From IMG/VR virus record IMGVR_UViG_3300010885_058680, positions 1 through 27,046 of that record: a stretch of 27,046 bases of DNA. One strand, 5' to 3'. The notes under the pieces are model-generated. The model ran no database searches. It was not told the DNA's origin and saw nothing but the letters and a program-made list of their open reading frames with translations. The position numbers and the translations under genes are program-made. Every line of letters begins with the position of its first letter. The first letter of the stretch is position 1. Positions 19,912-26,910 of this stretch are shown here, piece after piece. This stretch comes from a virus.

Positions 19912-20613
19912 TTATATAGTTATATTTTTTAATATATCTCTTGTTTGTTCCCAGCTTTCTACATGTGATACACTAGAACCTGGAATATTCAAGGAAGCAA
20001 TAGCGATATTTCTATCATTGCCGCCTTCACAAATTCTATCACCAAAAAAGTGAACTGGTCCTTTTAGTTCTTTTAGGACTTGTTCCTTACCGGTTCCTTT
20101 TGGATAAATGTCAATTGATATTTGACCACCTGTATCAAATTGTAAATCTTTGAAAACAGGAGCAAGAACGGTATCAATCAATTTTCTTCTTTCTTCCGAG
20201 GACTTTTCCCATTCAACATAATTTAAGCGTTGTTCTTGTGAACAGTTTCTGCCAACAGTAGAAAAATTAACCATACCATTTCTTATTTCAATATGTTGAC
20301 CGGCTTTTACTGGTGCTTTTGAACTTTCTACAAGAGCCTGTAAAGAATTTAATAAATTTTGTGGTGGATTCCAAACATTATTTGCTATCAGTTCTCCACC
20401 AATATAAGTTTCATTACCAGAACAAGAAAACACAGCTTGGCAAGCCATTAATATTCTTTGCGATAATTGTTCTTGTAGCTTCTTGTAATCTGATCCTGAC
20501 ACAAGATAGACTTTGTGTGTTAGGCAGAATTTAAGGAACTGCTCTTCAAATTCTTTTACCATTGGTAAACGATTTGGAGTTAGTGTTCCATCAACATCAA
20601 ATAAATAATTCAT
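19912..20613 (-). CDS. Eukaryotic-type phosphomannomutase (HAD family)
   Basis: I use ATG 20611-20613 (MNYLFDVDGTLT), with GGGGTG upstream; 233 residues. The HAD motif FDVDGTLT gives nucleophile D6 and acid/base D8; YLVSGSD is motif II; GQISIDIYPKGTGKEQVL and HFFGDRICEGGNDRNIA match the cap-to-core and metal-binding motifs of the PMM1/PMM2 family. It would convert mannose-6-phosphate and mannose-1-phosphate. This class is typical of eukaryotes and patchy in bacteria, so a phage copy is unusual. It may serve to make a GDP-sugar for glycosylation of DNA, capsid or host surface, together with the nucleotidyltransferase at 13548-13985; that link is inference. Confidence 0.9.
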   Translation of the reverse strand: MNYLFDVDGTLTPNRLPMVKEFEEQFLKFCLTHKVYLVSGSDYKKLQEQLSQRILMACQAVFSCSGNETYIGGELIANNVWNPPQNLLNSLQALVESSKAPVKAGQHIEIRNGMVNFSTVGRNCSQEQRLNYVEWEKSSEERRKLIDTVLAPVFKDLQFDTGGQISIDIYPKGTGKEQVLKELKGPVHFFGDRICEGGNDRNIAIASLNIPGSSVSHVESWEQTRDILKNITI

Positions 20614-20675
20614 AATCAATCACCCCACTTATATAGCTTTTTATAAATAAAAAACCTAAACTGATCAAACAAAGA

Positions 20676-20697
20676 AACCGCCATATAAATGGCGGTT
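20676..20697 (-). terminator. Rho-independent terminator after dut
   Basis: AACCGCCAT and ATGGCGGTT form a 9-bp stem with a TTAT loop, followed on the minus strand by TCTTTGTTT. A second, weaker hairpin (AAAGAG/CTCTTT, 20705-20720) lies between it and the dut stop. Together they close the dnaE-purA-dut transcript. Confidence 0.85.
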
Positions 20698-20731
20698 AAA
20701 ATGTAAAGAGGAATCTCTTTAATAAATTTTA

Positions 20732-21205
20732 TCATTTCTTATCTGTGCTACCCAAAGCACCTGTTCCACGATTTGAAATGGTGATTGGATAATAATCATA
20801 TAGGTCTGGTTTATCTCCGGTTTGCTCAAATGCCTTGAAATGAACAACTGGAATCAATACAGCCTGTGCGATTTTATCGCCCTTCTTTAAGGTTTGTGGA
20901 CCAACACCAACATTATGTAGATTCACAAATACTTCACCATCATATCCACTATCTACAACACAAGCACCGACAAGTAATGAACGTTTTGCGGCTACACCAG
21001 AACGGTTTTTGACCTCCAACATATAGCCGTGAGGAATACCAAAACGACACCCTGTTTGTAATAACGCACAACGACCCGGATCAATAACAACTTCTTCACC
21101 ATTTGGTGGATTGAAGAATAAATCTAATCCAGCATCACTTGGATTAGCGCGTGATGGAGCAATTACATCTGGACGTGTTTTAGCAAATTCAATAATAAGA
21201 CCCAT
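20732..21205 (-). CDS. dut: dUTPase (trimeric type)
   Basis: The 157-residue protein has the five dUTPase motifs in order: DAGLDLF, KNRSGVAAK, VVDSGYDGEV with the catalytic Asp, GDKIAQAVLIP, and the C-terminal RGTGALGST that closes over the substrate. It hydrolyses dUTP to dUMP and pyrophosphate, preventing uracil incorporation and supplying dTMP synthesis. GAGG sits at good distance before the ATG. It follows purA by 24 bases and ends at the terminator pair, so it is the last gene of the replication operon. Confidence 0.95.
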   Translation of the reverse strand: MGLIIEFAKTRPDVIAPSRANPSDAGLDLFFNPPNGEEVVIDPGRCALLQTGCRFGIPHGYMLEVKNRSGVAAKRSLLVGACVVDSGYDGEVFVNLHNVGVGPQTLKKGDKIAQAVLIPVVHFKAFEQTGDKPDLYDYYPITISNRGTGALGSTDKK

Positions 21206-21229
21206 AACAACCTCTTCTTTCTTTGTATC

Positions 21230-22228
21230 TCAAATATCGTTTGGTGTAAAGGAAAACTTAATCTGTCCAACCGATTCACAGTTCTGGATAATTGTATCTG
21301 CTACAACTTTCCTAAATGTTTCTTCGTTTCCTAGATCAACTACTTTGCCATCGATAATAATGTTCCAGCAGTTGACTTCTTGTAGAATATCTGTTTTGTT
21401 AATAATCAACGTTGATACACCATTAATACGAATTGATTTGATTAAACTTGTAAGGTTTAAGAAATTAACCTGTCGAGGGCGACCAGTTGTAGCACCAAAT
21501 TCTTGTCCAATTTTACGAATATCCCTTAATACTTGTAAATCTGGTTCAAACTGTTTGGCACCAACATATGTATCATACGCTTTTGCTACACCAATTACTT
21601 TGCGCACACTCTGTGGTGGAATACCATTTAGAATGGCACCCCCAACATTACAGTGAGATGAAGTAACATAAGGATAATCACCCCAATCAATATCTAAATT
21701 AAATCCTTGCGCACCTTCAAGCAAGACTTTTGCGTCTGGATGTGTATTGAACAATTCTTCATAAATATCGATTGATTTAATACCCTTAAAGCCCTTGTCG
21801 AAACGTAAGCCTTTTCTGGCATACTTATCGCGATATGCTGGACCATTACCACGCTTTGTTGTTCCAATCTTTGTGTCTTGCGAATCTTCATGTAAATGCT
21901 CGCCTGTGATCAAATTGACACGATGATCAACAAACAACAACTCTCTCGCATTAATACCAGCAGCTTCTAGTTCTTTAATTTCTTCTTCTAGAAGACCAGT
22001 GTTTACAACACAACCCGGACCAATAATAGATTTTACGCCCTGAACAACACCTGTTGGAATAGCGTGTGTTACAAGCTTTTTACCGTCCTTGTAGATTGTG
22101 TGACCGGCATTATGCCCTCCACCAAACCTAATACAGTGCGTGTATCCGCCATTTTTCAATAGTGAATTGGTAACTTTTCCTTTACCTTCATCACCATAAC
22201 TCAAACCCAAAATAATATCAGCAATCAT
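21230..22228 (-). CDS. purA: Adenylosuccinate synthetase (short, phage type)
   Basis: The 332-residue protein has the PurA signature LSYGDEGKGK with D13, K16 and the GTP loop, GGGHNAGHT with H43, GTTKRGNGPAYRDK, and ATTGRPRQVNFLN, ending in a NKTDIL segment. It is about 100 residues shorter than bacterial PurA, near the length of archaeal and phage members. PurA makes adenylosuccinate from IMP and aspartate. The related phage PurZ acts on dGMP in the 2-aminoadenine pathway; as I recall, PurZ replaces the catalytic Asp13, which is kept here, so ordinary PurA activity is favoured. The ATG is three bases after the dnaE stop, with AGGGTG overlapping it. Confidence 0.92.
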   Translation of the reverse strand: MIADIILGLSYGDEGKGKVTNSLLKNGGYTHCIRFGGGHNAGHTIYKDGKKLVTHAIPTGVVQGVKSIIGPGCVVNTGLLEEEIKELEAAGINARELLFVDHRVNLITGEHLHEDSQDTKIGTTKRGNGPAYRDKYARKGLRFDKGFKGIKSIDIYEELFNTHPDAKVLLEGAQGFNLDIDWGDYPYVTSSHCNVGGAILNGIPPQSVRKVIGVAKAYDTYVGAKQFEPDLQVLRDIRKIGQEFGATTGRPRQVNFLNLTSLIKSIRINGVSTLIINKTDILQEVNCWNIIIDGKVVDLGNEETFRKVVADTIIQNCESVGQIKFSFTPNDI

Positions 22229-22231
22229 TTT

Positions 22232-25200
22232 TCACCCTAAAAGTCTAAAAGACTTGCGAATCGAACGTGTTGAGAAACCAAACTGTTCATTAAAGTCAAT
22301 GCGAGCCATGTATGGCTTGTTAATGTGGATTACATCGTGTTCTTGAATACCCCAGCAACGAATCTTTGTTACTTTGCTGGATGAATCAACAACATCAACA
22401 ACCCAATATTCCTTGCCGTTCTTTGTTTTCTTTACTTCCTTCTTACGAGGAATGAACCAAACGAACTGTAACTCTGGATCGTATTCGCCGATTGGCTTGA
22501 TACCATTATCCTCCAACTTGTTCATCGTGTCAAGAGACATTACACGATTCAATGGGAAGAATCCGGTCAATTCAGTCAAGAATACAATCTTTTCTTCTTC
22601 ACTAAAATCACCTTCTGGACGATAAAGTTCAAGGTTTTCCTCAAACTTCTTCAAGTTACGAGGCCGATCAACAGCAACAGTGGACCAGAAATGCTTCGCA
22701 CCAGAAAAGCGATTATCAATCAAACCATTCAACGCACCAGCACGACAAAGAACGTCAAGAGCCTTCTTATTCAGTTTTGAATAAGACATATACTCGTTGA
22801 ATAGGAATTCTTCTACTGTCTTGAATGGACGATAATTGACAATTTCTTTAAACGCAGCCGCACCAAGACCCTTAATTGCCATCAATGGCTGAATCAGTGT
22901 TTCACCATCTTCACTAATCTCCCATACTTCACCAGAAGTGTTAATATCCAACTGCTTGATTTTGAAACCAAGACCTTTGGCAATATTAACTGCTTTTTCC
23001 TTACGATCTTCTGGTTCTTTATCAAGGAACGCAGCCATCCATTCAGCAGCGAAATAGGTCAACAACCAAGCACACTGGTAAGAAATAATGGAATACGAAA
23101 CAGCGTGTGATTTATTGAAACCGTAACCAGAGAAGAATTCAAACATCTTCCATTGTTCTTCGGCAGCTTTCTTGGAAATATTCTTTTCTACACAACCAGT
23201 AATAAACTTGTCGTATAGAGCGGTTTTTACTTTATCTTCCTTGCCTGTTCCCTTCTTTGTTAGAACTTTACGAAGCTGATTACCTTCTTCCAGTGAAAGA
23301 TCCTTGCCAAGTTTATGAGCCATTGAAGCAATCTGTTCCTGGAAGATAAGGAATCCATAAGTATCTTCTGTCACTTGACGAGCAAGTGGGTGAATATACT
23401 TAATACGAGTTGGTGCTTCTCGTGCTTCTACGTAATTCTTATCTACGTCCGCATTTAGTGGACCGGGACGATAGATAGAGGTAATAGCAGAAAGGTCGAT
23501 AATGTTTGTTGGCTTGGCACGTTGACAGAATCGTTGAGCACCATTTTCTGTAAACTGGAAGATACCAGCCCATTTTCCTTCATGGAAAACATTCTTGTAT
23601 ACCTTCTGATCATCAAGATCGATTACATCTGGATGTAGAACTTCATCATAATAGGCCTTAATATCATTAAACGTAGGATTCTTAATACCCTTGTGACGTT
23701 TAAGGATATGCGAAATAGCAGTTTCGATCATCTTCAAGGTAGCAAGACCAAGAACGTCGAACTTAATAAAGCCCATTGGTTCAAGGTGGCGAACGTTTTG
23801 ACCTTCTGCCCACGGTGTTTGAATTACACCACCGCTATTAATCAATGGCATTGAACGATCAATCTTTTCAGCTACAACGACACCACCAGCATGACGTGAA
23901 GCTGAACGAATTTGACCGTGAAGGGCATTAACGTGCTGTTTGATTTGTGGATACTTTTCAAGAAAATTCTTCAATGATTCACTGAATTCCATTACCTCTT
24001 CAAAGGTTGGCACATAAAGACCAGCTTTGATGCCATTCTTCTGCTTGGCAAGTGGTGTAGCTTCAAGCATCATTTTGCTTGTTACATCATTGACCTCGGA
24101 GAATTCAATTTCGTAGAACTTGCTAATATCCTTGATAAGCGATTTAAGTTGTAGAGTATTCCAATTTGTGATTGGCGCAACCTTATCCATACCCCACTCT
24201 TTAATAAGAGTTTCTTTAAGAGTCATTGGATCGGCGACGTCAAAGTCGATATCGGGATAATCCTTTTGATTTGAACGCATAAAACGCTCAAATTGAAGTT
24301 CCCACTTGATCGGATCAATCTGTGTAATACCAAGAAGATAGGATACAAGAGCACCAGCACCAGAACCACGGCCCGGACCACTGATCATTGACTGATTTGC
24401 CTTGTCGGCAATAGCTTTCATTGTAAGGAAGTATTGTGAAAACTTGTTCTGTTTGATTACATCAAGTTCACGTTCAAGACGAGCAGTATATTCTTCCTGC
24501 TTCTTTTGAGCACGCAGTTTTAGATTCGCAAGACCAACAAGAGAAAGACGACGCAATTCATCGTCAGCAGTTGAATTTTCTGGCACAACGAAAGTTGGAA
24601 GCTTAACTGTATTGTCGGGCAAGAAACTTTCAATACGGTTCATACCAATATTATGTGCTTCGTGAAGCGATTGAAGAACCACTTCACGGTCAAACGTCAT
24701 ATCGTGAATCTTTGAATAGTGTTCAAATGACGCAAACATCTGATCACCATTCTTTGGATATAGTTCATAACCAACTTCATCGACTGAAGCTGGAAGAGTC
24801 TTGTCGGCATCTTTCTTATTCAGCCAGCCAATCTTCTTGTAAAGAATGCGGTCCTTCCACATCTCAGGACGTGGGTAGTGTGAATCGGCTGTTGAAATGG
24901 TCTTGAAACCAAATTCACCAGAAAGCTGAATAATATACTTATTCAACATCATCTGGTCTTTGGAATCATTCCATTGAAGTTCGCCATACCAACGATCACC
25001 GAAGATTTCCATCATCTTCTTGGTTGTCTCTCGCATAGCGTCTAGAATGACTTTTGGGCCACTTTCGTAGTTTTCCCAATAGTCACCAGCATAAATGCCT
25101 CCAAGGCACGCAGAAGACGCAATAATGCCTTCATTATACTCTTTCAGCATCTCGTAATCAATACGAGGAAAACGATAATAGTTATCGCCCTGATATGACT

Positions 25201-25681
25201 TTGAAATCAGGGTGAAAATATTATTTAGACCTGTTTGGTTCTGCGCCAGAAGAACAAGGTGACGACGCTTATTCAGGACATTCTTGTTTGAAGTCTTTGA
25301 TTCACCCTCATCTTCAACTGTGAGTGTTACTTCTTCTTCGTCAGCCTTTGCTGCCTTCTTGGCAACCTTTTGGCTTTCCTTGATCTGTTTCCATTCTGCG
25401 ATAGAATGATGGAAATAAGCTTCAACACCAAAGATTGGCTTGAAGTTAATTCCTTTCTCCTTCAACTTTTGTGCGTGAAGAACCTGATACGAAAGCCCCG
25501 CACAAGTGCCGTGATCTGTTAGGGCAAGAGCATCCATTCCATTTTCATAGGCAAAATCCATATGTTCGTCTGGATAGCCAAGACCATCAAAAATGGTTCC
25601 ATTAGGAAAAGCCCGAATGTGCGTGAAGTCCGACGAACTTAATACGCGAAACGAGCCTTTCCTTGGAACCTCCTTTCTCAT
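22232..25681 (-). CDS. dnaE: DNA polymerase III alpha subunit, PHP start frame-shifted
   Basis: This frame has 1149 codons and the C-family polymerase core: GRGSGAGALVSYLLGIT (438-453), the metal-binding PDIDFD (D477, D479), IKFDVLGLATL (D642), the palm and finger motifs SIYRPGPL and GYGFNKSHAVSYS, a helix-hairpin-helix (IKGLGAAAFKEIVNYR) and a C-terminal OB-like domain. ALTDHG (about 54-59) and GVEAYF are PHP-domain motifs. The first PHP motif is not in this frame: it is read in another frame from the ATG at 25692-25694 (FVGLHAHSGFS), which ends at TAA 25602-25604. A +1 shift there would join the two into 1153 residues with NGTIFDGLGYP following. Without it the protein would start MRKEVPRKGS and lack the first histidines. 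No proofreading exonuclease domain is fused. Confidence 0.95.
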   Translation of the reverse strand: MRKEVPRKGSFRVLSSSDFTHIRAFPNGTIFDGLGYPDEHMDFAYENGMDALALTDHGTCAGLSYQVLHAQKLKEKGINFKPIFGVEAYFHHSIAEWKQIKESQKVAKKAAKADEEEVTLTVEDEGESKTSNKNVLNKRRHLVLLAQNQTGLNNIFTLISKSYQGDNYYRFPRIDYEMLKEYNEGIIASSACLGGIYAGDYWENYESGPKVILDAMRETTKKMMEIFGDRWYGELQWNDSKDQMMLNKYIIQLSGEFGFKTISTADSHYPRPEMWKDRILYKKIGWLNKKDADKTLPASVDEVGYELYPKNGDQMFASFEHYSKIHDMTFDREVVLQSLHEAHNIGMNRIESFLPDNTVKLPTFVVPENSTADDELRRLSLVGLANLKLRAQKKQEEYTARLERELDVIKQNKFSQYFLTMKAIADKANQSMISGPGRGSGAGALVSYLLGITQIDPIKWELQFERFMRSNQKDYPDIDFDVADPMTLKETLIKEWGMDKVAPITNWNTLQLKSLIKDISKFYEIEFSEVNDVTSKMMLEATPLAKQKNGIKAGLYVPTFEEVMEFSESLKNFLEKYPQIKQHVNALHGQIRSASRHAGGVVVAEKIDRSMPLINSGGVIQTPWAEGQNVRHLEPMGFIKFDVLGLATLKMIETAISHILKRHKGIKNPTFNDIKAYYDEVLHPDVIDLDDQKVYKNVFHEGKWAGIFQFTENGAQRFCQRAKPTNIIDLSAITSIYRPGPLNADVDKNYVEAREAPTRIKYIHPLARQVTEDTYGFLIFQEQIASMAHKLGKDLSLEEGNQLRKVLTKKGTGKEDKVKTALYDKFITGCVEKNISKKAAEEQWKMFEFFSGYGFNKSHAVSYSIISYQCAWLLTYFAAEWMAAFLDKEPEDRKEKAVNIAKGLGFKIKQLDINTSGEVWEISEDGETLIQPLMAIKGLGAAAFKEIVNYRPFKTVEEFLFNEYMSYSKLNKKALDVLCRAGALNGLIDNRFSGAKHFWSTVAVDRPRNLKKFEENLELYRPEGDFSEEEKIVFLTELTGFFPLNRVMSLDTMNKLEDNGIKPIGEYDPELQFVWFIPRKKEVKKTKNGKEYWVVDVVDSSSKVTKIRCWGIQEHDVIHINKPYMARIDFNEQFGFSTRSIRKSFRLLG

Positions 25682-25694
25682 TTGTATCAGTCAT
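25602..25694 (-). CDS. Out-of-frame dnaE 5' segment (first PHP motif)
   Basis: From ATG 25692-25694, with GGAAGGAAG upstream, 30 codons encode MTDTNEKGGSK..., ending FVGLHAHSGFS followed by TAA. LHAHS is the first metal-binding motif of a DnaE PHP domain, and the sequence that should follow (IFDGLGYP) begins ten bases after the TCC codon in the +1 frame. The site reads TTT TCC TAA T. Possible readings are a +1 frameshift at TCC-TAA, a short translational hop, a single-base deletion needed in the TTTT run (natural mutation or sequencing error), or a decayed start. The segment AATGGAACCATT right after the Ser codon is a short inverted repeat. Confidence 0.7.
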   Translation of the reverse strand: MTDTNEKGGSKERLVSRIKFVGLHAHSGFS

Positions 25695-25696
25695 TT

Positions 25697-26500
25697 TTAT
25701 CTTCCTTCCCAGTTAGAAATTTTGTGTTTAAACAGGTTGCGGAGAGTATAATACTTCTCCTCGTCTATCAAGTCAAGTTCGTACTGCGGATACTCTTTGA
25801 TAAACAATTCAATTTTGACTTTTGAATCATCATCAAACCATCCTTTTAATTCTACGAACTTATTATCACTTATTTTAAAGTCGGGAGTATAATGAGTTCC
25901 ATTTGATAGTAAAAACGAATGTTTCTCATATTCCCAATCAATTTTTAATTCATTTAATATTCTGGCGTAGTTTGCTTCCCAATTACTTCTAAAATAGAAA
26001 TCGTTTAAATCCTTTCTTTTACCACCATTAGCACTTGAATATATAAGTGAAGGATTTTCTTGTAATAACTTTTTTCTACTCAAACTCATCAATTTTTTTG
26101 ATGCATCAGAAACAACTTTATTTTTAAGAATATTTTTTAGATATTCTTTATTTTCTGGTACTTGTGCCCAATGTGAATATTTTGTCTTGTCGTATTTATT
26201 AAGACCTCTTGCTTCTCTTTTTTGTAAAAGAAGTTTTTGTTTTTCTCCATATTGAGGATTTTTTAATTTTCTTGTCTCAAATTCTTTTCTTTTCGCTTCT
26301 TCGGTTCTCACATAAGAATTATTTGCCATTCTTTTTTCAGTCATTAAAGAATTCGCACATTCTTTTGTACAACAAACATATTTGGGAGTTCTATATCCAG
26401 TTGGAGTTATAGAACAAAATTCAATATTACAATTTTTACAAATTTTATGTCTTGCTTGCTGTCTTTTGTGAGAAAGATCCGAATTTACATTTTTTATCAT
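25697..26500 (-). CDS. Homing endonuclease, EDxHD/PD-(D/E)XK type
   Basis: The 267-residue protein has an N-terminal zinc finger (CKNC at 21-24, CCTKEC at 43-48), a basic helical linker (KRKEFETRKLKNPQYGEKQK), and a C-terminal nuclease domain: FYFRSNWEANYARILNEL with E175, HYTPDFKI with D207, FVELKGW with E217 and K219. This arrangement, W-E then P-D then E-x-K, is like that of I-Bth0305I and related group I intron or free-standing homing endonucleases with an EDxHD fold. The lysine-rich, short-codon composition differs from dnaE. It lies between a stub of dnaE and the main dnaE; its last codons form the ribosome site for the dnaE start at 25694. It has its own promoter and a hairpin over its ribosome site. 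Confidence 0.85.
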   Translation of the reverse strand: MIKNVNSDLSHKRQQARHKICKNCNIEFCSITPTGYRTPKYVCCTKECANSLMTEKRMANNSYVRTEEAKRKEFETRKLKNPQYGEKQKLLLQKREARGLNKYDKTKYSHWAQVPENKEYLKNILKNKVVSDASKKLMSLSRKKLLQENPSLIYSSANGGKRKDLNDFYFRSNWEANYARILNELKIDWEYEKHSFLLSNGTHYTPDFKISDNKFVELKGWFDDDSKVKIELFIKEYPQYELDLIDEEKYYTLRNLFKHKISNWEGR

Positions 26501-26534
26501 ACACTACTCCTTACATACTCATAGAGTAAGTAGT

Positions 26535-26563
26535 ATGATATAACTTTTCTATGGGTGTGTAAA
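26535..26563 (-). promoter_or_regulatory. Promoter of the homing endonuclease gene
   Basis: TTTACA (26558-26563), a 17-base spacer, and TATCAT (26535-26540) on the minus strand. The leader can fold: ACTACT pairs with AGTAGT with the AGG of the ribosome site in a bulge, which would mask the start at 26500. This promoter lacks the GATC spacer and TG element of P1-P5. Confidence 0.65.
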
Positions 26564-26576
26564 GTACTAAATTAAT

Positions 26577-26834
26577 TTAACTAATCACCTCACCATCAAC
26601 TTCGTCTTCATAGAAATAGTATTCTTTCCCATCAACTTGTGAATACCAAATATAACCATTATATTTTTCTGTTGAACTTTCTTCAACTTCGGTAATAATA
26701 CCAAGTGTATTATTAAGACAAAGGAGAGGGTGAAGGCGAGGGAGAGGGCGAGGGGGAAGGGGAAGGGGAAGGTGAGAGAGAGAACTAAAACGAATATCTT
26801 TTATAAGAAGAAGATCACCAACTTTGTATTTCAT
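26577..26834 (-). CDS. KVGDL-family protein with hexamer-array insert, second copy
   Basis: The 85-residue protein starts MKYKVGDLLLIKDI and ends EYYFYEDEVDGEVIS, almost the same as the protein at 1164-1442, with which it shares long DNA stretches. Between the two halves it carries a Pro/Leu/Arg/His insert (SHLPLPLPPRPLPRLHP) coded by the array at 26720-26785. Compared with the other copy it lacks a seven-residue segment after ITEVE (HTDLFEK) and differs in the number and order of array units. AGGTGAG lies at the start. It is placed between the dnaE stub and the homing endonuclease and looks like cargo of that insertion. Confidence 0.75.
   Translation of the reverse strand: MKYKVGDLLLIKDIRFSSLSHLPLPLPPRPLPRLHPLLCLNNTLGIITEVEESSTEKYNGYIWYSQVDGKEYYFYEDEVDGEVIS
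26720..26785. repeat. GARGGN hexamer array 3 (about 11 units)
   Basis: Eleven hexamers, eight of them matching GARGGN exactly, and the outer ones (AAAGGA, GAGAGA, GAGAAC) degenerate. The plus strand contains GGG-AGA-GGG-CGA-GGGGG-AA-GGGG, a good G-quadruplex motif. In frame on the plus strand the units read Gly-Glu repeats and end at an in-frame TAA (26786-26788). Confidence 0.9.
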
Positions 26835-26838
26835 TTAC

Positions 26839-26910
26839 TCACCTAATAGAAAAGGTAGAATGTCCGTGAAGATTCACAAACGGAATCACGGACTTAACAC
26901 GTTCAGTCAT
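26839..26910 (-). pseudogene. 5' stub of a dnaE (first PHP motif)
   Basis: A 23-codon frame from ATG 26908-26910, with AGGAG at good distance, encodes MTERVKSVIP then FVNLHGHSTFSI, followed by one Arg codon and TGA. FVNLHGHSTFS aligns with FVGLHAHSGFS at the start of the main dnaE, so it is the N-terminus of a PHP-containing polymerase cut off exactly where the main dnaE shows its frame break. The nucleotide copies are diverged, so this is not a fresh duplication. The stub is followed directly by the ribosome site of 26577-26834. I read it as the original dnaE 5' end separated by the inserted cassette; it could also be a leader peptide. Confidence 0.7.

Noticed and set aside
21230-22228. PurZ and a 2-aminoadenine (Z) genome
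   Set aside because: Length and phage context fit PurZ, but the Asp13 of PurA is retained and neither DatZ nor MazZ is visible in the window. Kept only as an alternative for testing.
25750-25785. Promoter inside the homing endonuclease (TTGACT ... TATTAT)
   Set aside because: The bases encode conserved-looking protein sequence (LDLIDEEKYYTL) and the gene has a better promoter upstream.
1322-26785. Diversity-generating retroelement variable repeats
   Set aside because: No reverse transcriptase or template repeat is present, and the changes do not follow an A-to-N pattern: the A at position two is constant.
25590-26910. Group I intron in dnaE joining the stub to the main frame
   Set aside because: I found no P7/P3-type conserved core between the two starts, and the segment contains two complete genes with ribosome sites plus a second dnaE start. 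RNA data could reopen this.
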